Positions 16,422-25,439 are shown, counted from the stretch's first letter. The stretch: DNA of 64,000 nucleotides from Curtobacterium sp. PhB115 (GCF_003752025.1 NZ_RJKR01000006.1:221466-285465), one strand, 5' to 3'. Numbers and translations are program-made. The notes: generated by a model from the sequence alone, not told the origin.

Positions 16422-17873
16422 TCAGTACTCCGGATCGCGCTGTCGGACCGGGCGTTCGGGACGCTCGGTGGGGATCTCGACGGGCGACGTGACGGGCTCG
16501 TCGGTCGCCTCCGGTGAACCATTCTCCTGCTCGTCCCTGCCAGCGGCCTCCACGAGGGCGAACTCCTCCGCGAACTGCCGGTCCCGCTCGGCGCGGCGGA
16601 CCGCGGCGGCGGAGGCTGCTTCGGCATCTGCGGCCTCTGCTGCTTCGGCGGCGGCAGCCGCGGCGACGGCGCGACGACCGCCGAGTCGTCCGCGCAGGCG
16701 GACGAGGCGGGCGGGGCGCACCACGAGGCGGCCGATCCGGTCCGAGTTGACCGCGAGCAGGGGCCCGAGGATCGCCATGACGAGGACGTAGAGGCCTGCG
16801 AACGCGGTGATCCGCGCCTCGAGCCCGGCGGCGGCCGACAGCGTCGCGAGGATCAGTGCGAACTCGCCACGGTTCACCAGGATCACCGAGGTGTTGATCC
16901 CCTGCTGGACGTTGAAGCCGTTCATGCGGGCGACGATCTGCCCGGCGATCGCGTTGAGCACGACCGTCATGCCGATCGCGCCGAGGACCGGCCAGAGCAC
17001 CTCGCCGAAGGTCGACAGGTCGAGGCCGAGCCCGAAGTTCACGAAGAAGAACGCTGCGAAGACGTCGCGCATCGGCAGGGCGAGCTGTTCGATGCGGTCG
17101 CGGTACCGGGTGGCACCGCAGAGCAGGCCGATGACGAACGCGCCGATGGCGTCGGTCACGCCGAGCAGGTCGCCGATGCCACCGAACATCACGGCGAGCC
17201 CGAAGAACAGCACCGTGAAGAGTTCGTCGTCACGCGTCGCGAAGATCTTCGAGACCCACTTGCCGGCGAACCGGGCGAGCGTGAACATCACGATGAGGAA
17301 GCCGAACGCGAGCGCGAGCTTGCCGACGACGGCCCACGCGTTGGTGTCGCCGGACAGCACGACCGAGACGATCGCCAGGTAGATGGCGATGAAGACGTCC
17401 TCGATGACCGTGACGCCCAGGATCATCGGGGTCTCGTCGTTCGCGAGTCGCCGGAGCTCGATGAGGAGCTTCGTGACGATCGCGCTCGACGAGGTCGCCG
17501 TCATGCCGGCGATGATCAGGGCCTCTCGGGTCCCCCAGCCGAGCGAGAACCCGAACGCGAAACCGACGCCCATGTTGATGACGACGTAGGTCCCGCCGGA
17601 GACCAGGAGCTTCCCGGCGTTGCCGTAGAACTCCTCTTGGTCGAACTCCAACCCGAGGTTGAACAGCAGCAGGATGAGCCCGAAGGTCGCGATGAGCTCG
17701 ATCGTGTGGGACTCGACGTTCAACCCGATCCACGGGGTGTGCGGGCTCGCGATGAGCCCGACGACCATGTAGATCGGGATGGCCGGCAGACCGATGGTCT
17801 TGCCGAGCCGCCCGAGCACGTAGGCGATGACGAACAGCACACCGATGGTGAGCAGTTCACCGCCCAGGTGCAT
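16422..17873 (-). CDS. khtU: Potassium/proton antiporter, CPA2 family (KhtU-like)
   Basis: 483 residues; about 12-13 membrane helices over residues 1-395, then a cytoplasmic tail rich in Ala/Glu/Arg (AAAAAAEAAEAADAEAASAA region) that looks helical. The CPA2 motifs are visible: LGLEFDQEEF near residue 80, MTATSSSAIVTKLL (unwound-helix region with the Thr/Ser pair), and NFGLGLDL. It lacks the C-terminal TrkA-N domain of KefB/KefC; instead the regulatory domain is supplied by the neighbouring gene, the KhtT/KhtU arrangement. It should exchange cytoplasmic K+ for H+. Only three bases separate it from the khtT stop. Confidence 0.9.
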   Translation of the reverse strand: MHLGGELLTIGVLFVIAYVLGRLGKTIGLPAIPIYMVVGLIASPHTPWIGLNVESHTIELIATFGLILLLFNLGLEFDQEEFYGNAGKLLVSGGTYVVINMGVGFAFGFSLGWGTREALIIAGMTATSSSAIVTKLLIELRRLANDETPMILGVTVIEDVFIAIYLAIVSVVLSGDTNAWAVVGKLALAFGFLIVMFTLARFAGKWVSKIFATRDDELFTVLFFGLAVMFGGIGDLLGVTDAIGAFVIGLLCGATRYRDRIEQLALPMRDVFAAFFFVNFGLGLDLSTFGEVLWPVLGAIGMTVVLNAIAGQIVARMNGFNVQQGINTSVILVNRGEFALILATLSAAAGLEARITAFAGLYVLVMAILGPLLAVNSDRIGRLVVRPARLVRLRGRLGGRRAVAAAAAAEAAEAADAEAASAAAVRRAERDRQFAEEFALVEAAGRDEQENGSPEATDEPVTSPVEIPTERPERPVRQRDPEY

Positions 17874-17876
17874 GCG

Positions 17877-18407
17877 CTAGCTCTTCCGCGGGGCCTCGGC
17901 CGATGCGGCCGCAAGCTCTCCGCTGCGGTAGAAGGAGAAGGCCTTGGCGACCTTCTCGGGGGAACCGGCGACGACGATGGTGTCACCGGGGAAGACGACG
18001 AAGTCCGACGAGGGGGCCGGGTTGGCACTGTCGCCGCGGACCACGGCCACGACGGTCAGGCCGATGAAGCCGGAGTCGTGCAGGTCACCGAGCGGCTTGC
18101 CGGCGATCGCGTCGTCGTAGTCGACCGAGAACCAGTCGATGGACAGTCCGGGGATCTCGTCGAGCTTGTCGAGGCCCTCGGTGATCCGGGTACCGCCCAG
18201 GAGTTCGGCGAGGGTGTGCGCCTCGTCCTCGCTGAGGCGCAGCGAGACCTTCTCGGACTTGTCCGCGCCGTCGGAGACGTCGGCGAACGAGATGAGGTCG
18301 GAGTGACCCGACCGGTGCGTGATGACACCGCACTTGCCACCGTCGTCGGTGTAGAAGCTGTGCAGCACGCCGACTCCGGGGAGTTTGACGCGATGGACGT
18401 CGACCAT
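17877..18407 (-). CDS. khtT: KhtT-like regulatory subunit with TrkA-C domain
   Basis: 176 residues. N-terminal 80 residues (HRVKLPGVGVLHSFYTDDGG, then an SDLISFAD strand) match KhtT/CpaA-type N-terminal domains. The C-terminal RCK-C (TrkA_C) domain covers about residues 85-165, with IAGKPLGDL, IGLTVVAVVR and VFPGDTIVVAGSPEKV, the last being the typical nucleotide- or cyclic-di-AMP-binding fold end. The first gene of the unit khtT-khtU-SURF1. The ATG at 18407 follows a clear ribosome-binding site (AAGGGAG), which decides against the upstream ATG at 18443. It is a soluble gating subunit by family knowledge. Confidence 0.87.
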   Translation of the reverse strand: MVDVHRVKLPGVGVLHSFYTDDGGKCGVITHRSGHSDLISFADVSDGADKSEKVSLRLSEDEAHTLAELLGGTRITEGLDKLDEIPGLSIDWFSVDYDDAIAGKPLGDLHDSGFIGLTVVAVVRGDSANPAPSSDFVVFPGDTIVVAGSPEKVAKAFSFYRSGELAAASAEAPRKS

Positions 18408-18482
18408 GATGGCTCCCTTTTCGAGTACCCCGATGATAACCACCAGGGGCGCCGGTGCATTCCGCTCGCTACAGTTCCGTGG

Positions 18483-18986
18483 ATGGGGAGAACACGCATC
18501 GTCGTGGCCGGGGTCGGGGTCCTGGTCGTGGCCGTCTACGCAGCACTGCTCGCGGTGAACGCACTCGTGCTGGATCCGCTCGGAGCGGTGCCGGGGCAGT
18601 CACTCGACGCGATCCACCGGCACCTCGAGGCGCAGGGGTTCCGGGTGCAGACCGACATCGCGGTCGTGATCGGGATCGCCGCCTTCGGCGTCGTCCTGGC
18701 CGCGGTGCTCTCGGCGCTGCTGCTCGCCACACGGGCGGCGACCCACGTCGTCGTCGCGGTGCTGCTCGCCGTGCTCGTGATGGGCGGCCCTGCGTCGTTC
18801 TGGAGCGGGTTCGCACTCGGCATGGACGTCGCCGACGGCTACGGCGTCGGCGGCGGTGACCACACCATCTGGGCCGGTGTCCTCTACGTCACGAGTGTGA
18901 TCGCGCTGGTCGCGCTGACGTTCGTGCTCGTACTCGGCCGGGCGGGGCACGTGCGCCGGACCGCCTCGGGGACGCTGGCCGCCTGA
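18483..18986 (+). CDS. Hypothetical four-helix membrane protein
   Basis: 167 residues with four clear membrane segments (residues about 5-28, 57-80, 87-107 and 128-152), short loops, and an Arg/Ala tail. I do not recognise the family. The ATG at 18483 is preceded by TACAGT with a seven-base gap and no Shine-Dalgarno, a leaderless-type start. It diverges from khtT across a 75-bp gap, so the two could share a control region, and it is convergent with glpD. Codon use is like its neighbours. Function unknown. Confidence 0.75.
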   Translation: MGRTRIVVAGVGVLVVAVYAALLAVNALVLDPLGAVPGQSLDAIHRHLEAQGFRVQTDIAVVIGIAAFGVVLAAVLSALLLATRAATHVVVAVLLAVLVMGGPASFWSGFALGMDVADGYGVGGGDHTIWAGVLYVTSVIALVALTFVLVLGRAGHVRRTASGTLAA

Positions 18987-18990
18987 CGGA

Positions 18991-19043
18991 CGCAGCACGG
19001 GCCTCCAGTCCGGTGTTCCCGGTGGGGAGAGGCCCGTGGCTGC
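18991..19043. terminator. Bidirectional terminator between the membrane gene and glpD
   Basis: CGCAGCACGGGCCTC (18991-19005) pairs with GAGGCCCGTGGCTGCG (19028-19043), a 15-bp stem with one bulge and a 22-base loop, in the gap between two convergent genes. Confidence 0.65.
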
Positions 19044-19060
19044 GCCCGCAACGCGGGTCG

Positions 19061-20974
19061 CTACTCCGGCTCGCTCGTCTTCTCCCCCACCACCTGCTCG
19101 TCGGACGCCTTCGCGCCCTCCGCGCCGCTGCTGCGTCCGCCGTCGACGACGACGTCGTCCTCGTCGAAGCCGAACGCGATGTCCGGGGCCTCGAGGCGGA
19201 CGCGGTCCGCGCTCGCGTCGTCGGGCTGCAGCTGCGACTCACGCTCGGCGGCGACGCGCTTGAGGTAGTTCGACACCTCGTGCTCCGTCGTCTCGAGGTC
19301 CCAGCCGAGGACGTCGGCCATCAGCCGCGCGGCGACCGGAGCCGCCGACTCGCCACGGTCCCAGGCCTCGATCGAGATGCGGGTGCGGCGGGCGAGGACG
19401 TCCTCCAGGTGCAGGGCGCCCTCGTGCGAGGCCGCGTAGACCACCTCGGCACCGATGTAGTCGTCCGCGCCGGGCAGCGGCTCGGCGAGGAACGGGTCCT
19501 GTTCGACGAGCTGCAGGATCTCCGTCGCCAGGGTGCCGTACCGGTTGAGCAGGTGCTCGATCCGGACCTTGTGCAGCCCCGACGACCTGGCGGTACGGCC
19601 GCGGCGGTTCCACGCGGCGGGGTAGCCCTCCGCACCGAGCAGCGGGATGTCCTCGGTCGTCGACGCCGGGATCTTGCCGTCCATCGCCGCGACGGCCTCG
19701 TCGATGGCGTCCTTGCCCATCACGCGGTACGTCGTCCACTTGCCACCGGCGACCACGACGAGCCCGGGAGCGGTGTGCGCGACGACGTGCTCGCGGCTGA
19801 GCTTCGAGGTCTGGTCGGACTCCCCCGCGAGCAACGGACGGAGGCCGGCGTAGACACCCTCGACGTCCTCGCGGGTGAGCGGGACCCGGAGCACCTTGTT
19901 GATGTGCTCGAGGATGTAGTCGATGTCCGCCGCGGTCGCCGCGGGGTGTGCCTTGTCGAGGTACCAGTCGGTGTCGGTCGTGCCGACGAGCCAGTGCCGG
20001 CCCCACGGGATCACGAACAGCACGCTCTTCTCGGTGCGGAGGATCATGCCCATGTTCGACTGGAACCGGTCGCGCGGGATGACGAGGTGCACGCCCTTCG
20101 ACGCCCGGACCTTGAACTGCCCGCGGGTGCCGACCATCGCCTGGGTGTCGTCCGTCCACACACCCGTCGCGTTGACGACCTGCTTCGCGCGGATCTCGAA
20201 CCGCTCGCCGGTCTGGATGTCGTGCGCCTTCGCCCCGACGACCCGCTCACCGACCTTGACGAACCCCTCGATCCGGATGCGGCTCGCGGCGTGCGCACCG
20301 TACGACGCGGCCGTGCGGACCAGTGCGGCCACGTACCGGGCGTCGTCGACCTGGGCGTCGTAGTAGGTCATGCCGCCGACGAAGGCGTCCTTCTTGAGCG
20401 ACGGCATCGAGCGGAGCACCTGCGTCCGGCTGAGGTGCCGGTGGTGCGGGACGCCGGGCGGACGGCCGCCGGACCAGCTGAACGCGTCGTACATCGCCAT
20501 GCCGATGCCGATGTAGAAGCGCTCCCACACCCGGTGGTTGAGCGGGTAGAGGAAGCGCACCGGCTTCACCAGGTGCGGGGCGATCCGCTGCAGGAGCAGA
20601 CCGCGCTCGATGAGGGCCTCGCGGACGAGGCCGAAGTTCAGCTGCTCCAGGTACCGGATGCCGCCGTGCACGAGCTTCGACGACCGGCTCGAGGTGCCGG
20701 AACCCCAGTCGCGGGCCTCGACGATCCCCACGCTCAAGCCGCGGGTGACGGCGTCGAGCGCACTGCCCGCGCCGACGATGCCACCGCCGACGACCAGGAC
20801 GTCGAGCTCCTTCGTCTTGAACGTCTCGATCGCGGCCGCACGTTCGTCTGGGCCGAGCTTCGCGGAGGGATCGAACCCCACCCCCGGGTCCGTTCCGTCC
20901 GACCGGTCGTCCGCGCGTGCGGGCCTGGTCGCGCTCGTGGTGCTCGTGGTGCTCGTGGTGCTCGTCTTCGCCAT
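19061..20974 (-). CDS. glpD: Glycerol-3-phosphate dehydrogenase (FAD-dependent)
   Basis: 637 residues, longer than the typical 550-580 because of extra tails. Oxidises glycerol 3-phosphate to dihydroxyacetone phosphate and passes electrons to quinone at the membrane. The FAD-binding Rossmann motif VVGGGIVGAGSALDA lies near residue 60, followed by RSSKLVHGGIRYLEQ, the family signature. A C-terminal DAO_C domain ends around residue 585, then an acidic tail (AFGFDEDDVVVDGG). The N-terminal 55 residues hold a Thr/Ser repeat coded by three GTGGTGCTC-type 9-bp units. The ATG is preceded by GGAGGC, a sound ribosome-binding site. Confidence 0.95.
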   Translation of the reverse strand: MAKTSTTSTTSTTSATRPARADDRSDGTDPGVGFDPSAKLGPDERAAAIETFKTKELDVLVVGGGIVGAGSALDAVTRGLSVGIVEARDWGSGTSSRSSKLVHGGIRYLEQLNFGLVREALIERGLLLQRIAPHLVKPVRFLYPLNHRVWERFYIGIGMAMYDAFSWSGGRPPGVPHHRHLSRTQVLRSMPSLKKDAFVGGMTYYDAQVDDARYVAALVRTAASYGAHAASRIRIEGFVKVGERVVGAKAHDIQTGERFEIRAKQVVNATGVWTDDTQAMVGTRGQFKVRASKGVHLVIPRDRFQSNMGMILRTEKSVLFVIPWGRHWLVGTTDTDWYLDKAHPAATAADIDYILEHINKVLRVPLTREDVEGVYAGLRPLLAGESDQTSKLSREHVVAHTAPGLVVVAGGKWTTYRVMGKDAIDEAVAAMDGKIPASTTEDIPLLGAEGYPAAWNRRGRTARSSGLHKVRIEHLLNRYGTLATEILQLVEQDPFLAEPLPGADDYIGAEVVYAASHEGALHLEDVLARRTRISIEAWDRGESAAPVAARLMADVLGWDLETTEHEVSNYLKRVAAERESQLQPDDASADRVRLEAPDIAFGFDEDDVVVDGGRSSGAEGAKASDEQVVGEKTSEPE

Positions 20975-21039
20975 CGTCGCCTCCGTGTCACGGTCGGCGC
21001 CGAGGCGTCACCCACGACGCTGCACGGGTGCCACCGTCA

Positions 21040-22158
21040 CTACTGGTGGTACGGCGCCACGACCACTTCTACTCGCTGGAACTCCTTGACGTCGGAGTAT
21101 CCGGTCGTCGCCATCGATCGGCGCAGTGCACCGACGAGGTTCGCCCGGCCGTCGTACGTCGGGGTCGGGCCGTGCAGGACGTTCTCGAGCGGGGCGATCG
21201 TGCCGACCTCGACCCGGCGGCCGCGGGGCAGCTCCGGGTGGTGCGCCTCGGCACCCCAGTGGAAACCGCCACCGGGTGCCTCGGTCGCGCGGGCCAGCGC
21301 CGTGCCGAGCATGACCGCGTCGGCACCCGTGGCGATCGCCTTGACGATGTCACCGGCGGTGTCGAGACCGCCGTCGGCGATGACGTGCACGTAGCGCCCG
21401 CCGGACTCGTCGAGGTAGTCACGACGGGCACCGGCGACGTCGGCCACCGCGGTCGCCATCGGCGCGTGGATGCCCAGGGCCGCGCGCGTGGTCGACGCAG
21501 CGCCGCCACCGAACCCGACGAGGACACCCGCGGCACCGGTGCGCATGAGGTGCAGTGCCGACGTGTAGGTCGAGGCACCGCCCACGATCACCGGGACGTC
21601 GAGCTCGTAGATGAACTTCTTGAGGTTGAGGGGTTCCTCGGTCTGGGAGACGTGCTCCGCCGAGACCGTGGTGCCGCGGATGACGAACAGGTCGACACCG
21701 GCGTCGACGACCGTCTTGGAGAACTCCTGCGTGCGCTGCGGGCTGAGCGAGCCTGCGACCGGGACACCGGCAGCGCGGATCTCGGCGAGGCGCGCGGTGA
21801 TCAGCTCGGCCTTGATCGGCTCGGAGTAGATCTCCTGCATGCGCTTCGTGACGTTGCCGTCGGTCAGCGACTTGATCTCGTCGTAGTAGGGCGTCGGGTC
21901 CTCGTACCGGGTCCACAGCCCCTCGAGGTCGAGCACCCCCAGGACGCCGAGCTTGCCCATCTGGATCACCGTGGCGGGCGAGGACACGGAGTCCATCGGC
22001 GCCGAGAGGATCGGCGACTCGAAGGTGAACGCGTCGATCGACCACTGCACGCTGACGTCGCGCGGGTCACGCGTCCGTCGCGAGGGGACCACTGCGATGT
22101 CGTCGAACGCGTACGCCCGACGTCCGCGCTTGCCTGCACCGATCTCGACTTCGCTCAC
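21040..22158 (-). CDS. guaB3: GuaB3 family IMP dehydrogenase-related protein
   Basis: 372 residues, without CBS domains. Matches the actinobacterial GuaB3 family, a TIM-barrel relative of IMP dehydrogenase and GMP reductase (RGRRAYAFDDIAVVPS at the N-terminus, SAPMDSV, IADGGLDTAGDIVKA, GTALARATEAPGGG). In GuaB the catalytic loop is GSICTTR; here the matching stretch is GAASTTR, so Ser (TCG at 21493-21495) stands at the catalytic Cys position. It starts with GTG, six bases after TAGGCT, a leaderless-type start. The precise reaction of GuaB3 proteins is not settled in this group, and the Cys-to-Ser change makes ordinary IMP dehydrogenase chemistry doubtful. Confidence 0.88.
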   Translation of the reverse strand: MSEVEIGAGKRGRRAYAFDDIAVVPSRRTRDPRDVSVQWSIDAFTFESPILSAPMDSVSSPATVIQMGKLGVLGVLDLEGLWTRYEDPTPYYDEIKSLTDGNVTKRMQEIYSEPIKAELITARLAEIRAAGVPVAGSLSPQRTQEFSKTVVDAGVDLFVIRGTTVSAEHVSQTEEPLNLKKFIYELDVPVIVGGASTYTSALHLMRTGAAGVLVGFGGGAASTTRAALGIHAPMATAVADVAGARRDYLDESGGRYVHVIADGGLDTAGDIVKAIATGADAVMLGTALARATEAPGGGFHWGAEAHHPELPRGRRVEVGTIAPLENVLHGPTPTYDGRANLVGALRRSMATTGYSDVKEFQRVEVVVAPYHQ

Positions 22159-22228
22159 CAGGACAGCCTACCGGGCGGGTCCGGCGGCGTGCACGGGCCG
22201 GACGGTGCGGGGCGCGGCGGGGTGCCGG

Positions 22229-22280
22229 CTCGCACGGTGCGAGGTGCGGTGGGGTGCGGTGCTGGCTCGCACGGTGCGAG
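22229..22280. repeat. Two copies of a 15-bp palindrome, 37 bp apart
   Basis: CTCGCACGGTGCGAG occurs at 22229-22243 and 22266-22280 (7-bp arms around a central G). The flanks hold degenerate copies (CTCCGTGCGAG near 22289, GGTCGCACCGTGCG near 22308). They sit just upstream of the guaB3 promoter (22165-22170). No gene is seen between 22159 and 22336. Confidence 0.7.
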
Positions 22281-22336
22281 GTTCCGTGCTCCGTGCGAGG
22301 CCGCGCGGGTCGCACCGTGCGCGGAACCCCGCACCG

Positions 22337-22519
22337 TCACGGTCGACGAGTACGGCGTTTCCGGAGCGCGCGCAGCACGAGGCCGAGCAGCAGCGAGAGC
22401 ACCACGAGGACGCCCAGGAGCGCAGCAGCCACCTTCACCAGCAGTGCGGCGCCGACGAACAGCGCGGCGAACACCAGCCAGACGAGGGCGTCGAGCACGA
22501 GGGGTCCGGGACTGCGCAC
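22337..22519 (-). CDS. Possible small membrane protein
   Basis: 60 residues from a GTG at 22519 to the stop at 22337. The sequence is one long hydrophobic stretch (DALVWLVFAALFVGAALLV, then AAALLGVLVVLSLLLGLVL), enough for two helices, with an Arg/Lys-rich end (RALRKRRTRRP). Phobic segments ending in positive charges are typical of small membrane proteins, but there is no clear ribosome-binding site and no recognised family. If read from the ATG at 22657 the added N-terminal part looks random. If it is not a gene, the whole 22159-22742 stretch is non-coding. Confidence 0.4.
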   Translation of the reverse strand: MRSPGPLVLDALVWLVFAALFVGAALLVKVAAALLGVLVVLSLLLGLVLRALRKRRTRRP

Positions 22520-22700
22520 CTGCGAAACGATACCGAGTGCGTGGGAGGTGATCCGCGCCTCCTGGCCGACCGCGAACCGACCACGCGCTGACGCGACACG
22601 CGCGCCTGCGCACAGGAGTGGGGCCGTGCGGCGCGAAGCGACCACGCACGACCCCACCCGTCGCGGATACCACCCCCACAGCGGTACCCGCAGCCGACGC

Positions 22701-22760
22701 GAGCGCTAGCGCCCCGCGTCGACACCTCATCGACGCCGAGCGCTAGCGCCCCGCGTCGAC
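22701..22760. repeat. 23-bp direct repeat duplicating the 3' end of livF
   Basis: The 23 bases at 22701-22723 recur exactly at 22738-22760, a period of 37 bp. The second copy contains the last codons and the stop of livF (stop at 22743-22745 on the minus strand); the first is a non-coding duplicate beyond it. Each copy holds the palindrome GCGCTAGCGC. Confidence 0.8.
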
Positions 22761-23561
22761 GTCCTTGGCGAGCGTCCCCAGGTACAGCTCGATGACCTTC
22801 GGGTCGTCCGCGAGCTCCTTCCCCGTGCCCGAGTACGCGTTCCTCCCCTGGTCGAGCACGTACCCACGATCGCAGATCTGCAGACAGCGTCGCGCGTTCT
22901 GCTCCACCATGACGATCGACACACCGGCCTTGTTGATCCGGCGGGTCCGCAGGAACGTCTCGTCCTGCCGCACCGGGGACAGGCCGGCGCTCGGCTCGTC
23001 GAGCAGCAGCACCTTCGGGTCCATCATCAGCGCACGGGCCATCGCGACCGACTGCCGTTCACCACCGGAGAGCGACCCGGCCCGCTGGTTCCGCCGCTGC
23101 GCGAGGACCGGGAACAGGTCGTAGATGACCTCGAGCCGCTCCGCGAACTTCCGGGGCCGGAGGTACAGCCCCATCTGCAGGTTCTCCTCGATGGACAGCG
23201 ACGGGAAGACGTTGTTCGTCTGCGGGACGAAGCCGACGCCGGCCTGCACGAGCTTGTTCGCCTTGAGGTTCGTGATGTCCTCGCCCTGCAGGGTCACGCT
23301 GCCCTCGCGGATGGACACCAGGCCGAACAGGGCCTTGAGGAGCGTCGACTTGCCCGCACCGTTCGGCCCGATGATGCCGATCAGCTCGCCGGGGTAGCAG
23401 TCCAGGTCGCAGCCGTTCAGGATGTTCACCCCCGGCAGGTACCCGGCGACGAGGTTCTTCGCGCTCAGCACCGGCTCGCGTTCCAGCGTGGCGGTGCTCG
23501 CCTTCGGCGCTTCCGGACTGGAGGCGCTGCTCGCGTTGGTGGGGTCGACTGCGTCCGTCAT
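22743..23561 (-). CDS. livF: Branched-chain amino acid ABC transporter ATPase LivF
   Basis: 272 residues. One of two ATPases energising the Liv importer. Walker A GPNGAGKSTLLKA near residue 77, signature LSGGERQSVAMARAL, Walker B VLLLDEPSAGLSP and the switch His region (VSIVMVEQNARR) are in place. An N-terminal 30-residue Ser/Ala-rich extension precedes the domain. It overlaps livG by four bases (ATGA), and is last in the order livH-livM-livG-livF. Its 3' end is duplicated downstream. Confidence 0.93.
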   Translation of the reverse strand: MTDAVDPTNASSASSPEAPKASTATLEREPVLSAKNLVAGYLPGVNILNGCDLDCYPGELIGIIGPNGAGKSTLLKALFGLVSIREGSVTLQGEDITNLKANKLVQAGVGFVPQTNNVFPSLSIEENLQMGLYLRPRKFAERLEVIYDLFPVLAQRRNQRAGSLSGGERQSVAMARALMMDPKVLLLDEPSAGLSPVRQDETFLRTRRINKAGVSIVMVEQNARRCLQICDRGYVLDQGRNAYSGTGKELADDPKVIELYLGTLAKDVDAGR

Positions 23562-24460
23562 CGGGTCTTCTCCTCTGCTGCTGCGTCCGCCGCGTCTTCT
23601 TCCGCGACTTCCTCGGCCAGTTCCTCGAAGGTCTCCTCGGTGAGGAGCGAGTCGTCGCCCAGGTCGGTGTCGTGGTGCGCACCCAGGTACGCGTCGATGA
23701 CCGCCTGGTCGTCCATCACGGTGTCCGCCGGGCCCTCGGCGACGACCTTGCCCTCGGCCATCACCACGACCCAGTCCGAGATGTGCCGGACCATGTGCAT
23801 GTCGTGCTCGACGAAGAGCACGGTCATGCCGTCGTCACGGAGGGACTGGATGTGCCCGAGCAGCGACTGGGTGAGCGCGGGGTTCACGCCCGCCATCGGC
23901 TCGTCGAGCATGATCATCGTCGGGTCGGACATCAGCGCCCTGGCCATCTCGAGCAGCTTCCGCTGCCCGCCGGACAGCGACCCGGCGTAGTCGTCGGCCT
24001 TGTCGTCGAGCTTGAAGCGGGCCAGGAGGTCCTCGGCCTTCGCCGTGATCTCCTGCTCGCGCTTGGACCAGATCGGCTTGATCAGCGCGGCGAAGAAGTT
24101 CTCCCCCGGCTGGTCCCTGGCGCCGAGCAGCATGTTCTGCATGACGGTGAGTCGCGAGAGCGCCTTCGTGAGCTGGAAGGTGCGGACCATGCCCTTGTTC
24201 GCGATGTGGGTGGCGCTGGTCTTCTGCAGGGTGGCGCCGTTGAACTGCGTCCGCGCACCCGCGCTCGGCTTGTCGAAGCCCGTCAGCAGGTTGAAGAACG
24301 TCGTCTTGCCGGCACCGTTCGGGCCGATGAGGGCCGTGATCGAGCCGCGCTGGACCTCGAGGTGGTCGACGTCGACCGCGGTCATGCCGCCGAAGTGCCG
24401 GGTGACGGTGTCGACGGTGAGGATCGGGTCGGCCTTGGGGTGGCCGTAGGTCTCAGACAC
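23558..24460 (-). CDS. livG: Branched-chain amino acid ABC transporter ATPase LivG
   Basis: 300 residues. Walker [16 protein letters not shown] (near residue 46), signature LSGGQRKLLEMARAL, Walker B MIMLDEPMAGVNP. LivG ATPases have a characteristic long insertion before the signature, seen here as the stretch around NFFAALIKPIWSKREQEI. The C-terminal 40 residues are acidic (EETFEELAEEVAEEDAADAA). Overlaps livM by eight bases at its start and livF by four at its end. Confidence 0.93.
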   Translation of the reverse strand: MSETYGHPKADPILTVDTVTRHFGGMTAVDVDHLEVQRGSITALIGPNGAGKTTFFNLLTGFDKPSAGARTQFNGATLQKTSATHIANKGMVRTFQLTKALSRLTVMQNMLLGARDQPGENFFAALIKPIWSKREQEITAKAEDLLARFKLDDKADDYAGSLSGGQRKLLEMARALMSDPTMIMLDEPMAGVNPALTQSLLGHIQSLRDDGMTVLFVEHDMHMVRHISDWVVVMAEGKVVAEGPADTVMDDQAVIDAYLGAHHDTDLGDDSLLTEETFEELAEEVAEEDAADAAAEEKTR

Positions 24461-25439
24461 TGAACGTCAGCTCCTTCTTGTTGCCGAGCAAGCCCTGTGG
24501 ACGGAACACGATGAGGAGCATGAGCGCGACGCCGACGAGCACGTAGGAGAACTGCTCTGCCTGTTGCGCGTTCATGATCGAGTCGGGGATGAAGTCGCCG
24601 GCCAGGGTGCGGATGAAGAGCCGGACGACGAAGAACAGCACCGAGCCGAGCACCGGACCGAACACCGTCGCGGCGCCACCGAGGATGAGTGCCGTCCAGA
24701 TGAAGAACGTCATCGACCGGCCCATCGCGTCCGGTTGCACGGAACTCGGCAGCACGTAGATGATGCCGGCGAGCCCTCCGAGCGCCCCGCCGAACACGAG
24801 CGCCTGCATCTTGTACGAGTAGACGTTCTTGCCGAGCGAGCGGACAGCGTCCTCGTCCTCGCGGATGGCCTTCACGACGCGGCCCCACGGGCTGCGCATG
24901 AGCAGGAAGAGCACGAGGGTGAACAGGGCCACCATGCCCCACGCCGCGATGCGGATCCACCAGCCGTTGACGCCGTTGTTGGCGTACGTGAACCACAGGA
25001 TCGTGGTGGTGCCGTCGGGCAGGGGGCTGAGCGCGTTGAACGGGTCGCGGTAGCTCGAGCCGGTGATGCCGTTCGAGCCGCCGGTGGTCGTGGTGAGCAG
25101 GCTCGAGCGTCCGACCATCCGGATGATCTCCGCGCCGGAGATCGTGACGATCGCCAGGTAGTCGCCGCGGAGCCGCAGGGTCGGGATGCCGAGGATGATC
25201 GCGAAGACGATCGCGACGAGCAGGGCGATGAGCACGGCCATCACGAACGGCAGCCCGTTCGTGATCGAGATCGCGAAGCCGTAGGCGCCGAGCAGCAGGA
25301 ACGCCGCCTGCCCCATGTTCACGAGCCCGGTGAGGCCGAAGTGCACGTTCAGGCCGATCGCAGCGAGCGCGAACGCCGCCGTGGTCGGGGCGAGTGCCTC
25401 CTGGGTGAGCGAGGACAGCAGGTTGAGGATGTAGTCCAT
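24453..25439 (-). CDS. livM: Branched-chain amino acid ABC transporter permease LivM
   Basis: 328 residues with about nine to ten membrane helices. Typical LivM motifs include GLTGLVNMGQAAFLLLGAYG near the N-terminus and the EAA-like loop GRVVKAIREDEDAVRSLGKN, which contacts the ATPases. The C-terminus ends in IVFRPQGLLGNKKE, a common LivM terminus. It lies 12 bases after the livH stop and overlaps livG. It forms the membrane channel with LivH. Confidence 0.93.
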   Translation of the reverse strand: MDYILNLLSSLTQEALAPTTAAFALAAIGLNVHFGLTGLVNMGQAAFLLLGAYGFAISITNGLPFVMAVLIALLVAIVFAIILGIPTLRLRGDYLAIVTISGAEIIRMVGRSSLLTTTTGGSNGITGSSYRDPFNALSPLPDGTTTILWFTYANNGVNGWWIRIAAWGMVALFTLVLFLLMRSPWGRVVKAIREDEDAVRSLGKNVYSYKMQALVFGGALGGLAGIIYVLPSSVQPDAMGRSMTFFIWTALILGGAATVFGPVLGSVLFFVVRLFIRTLAGDFIPDSIMNAQQAEQFSYVLVGVALMLLIVFRPQGLLGNKKELTFSV

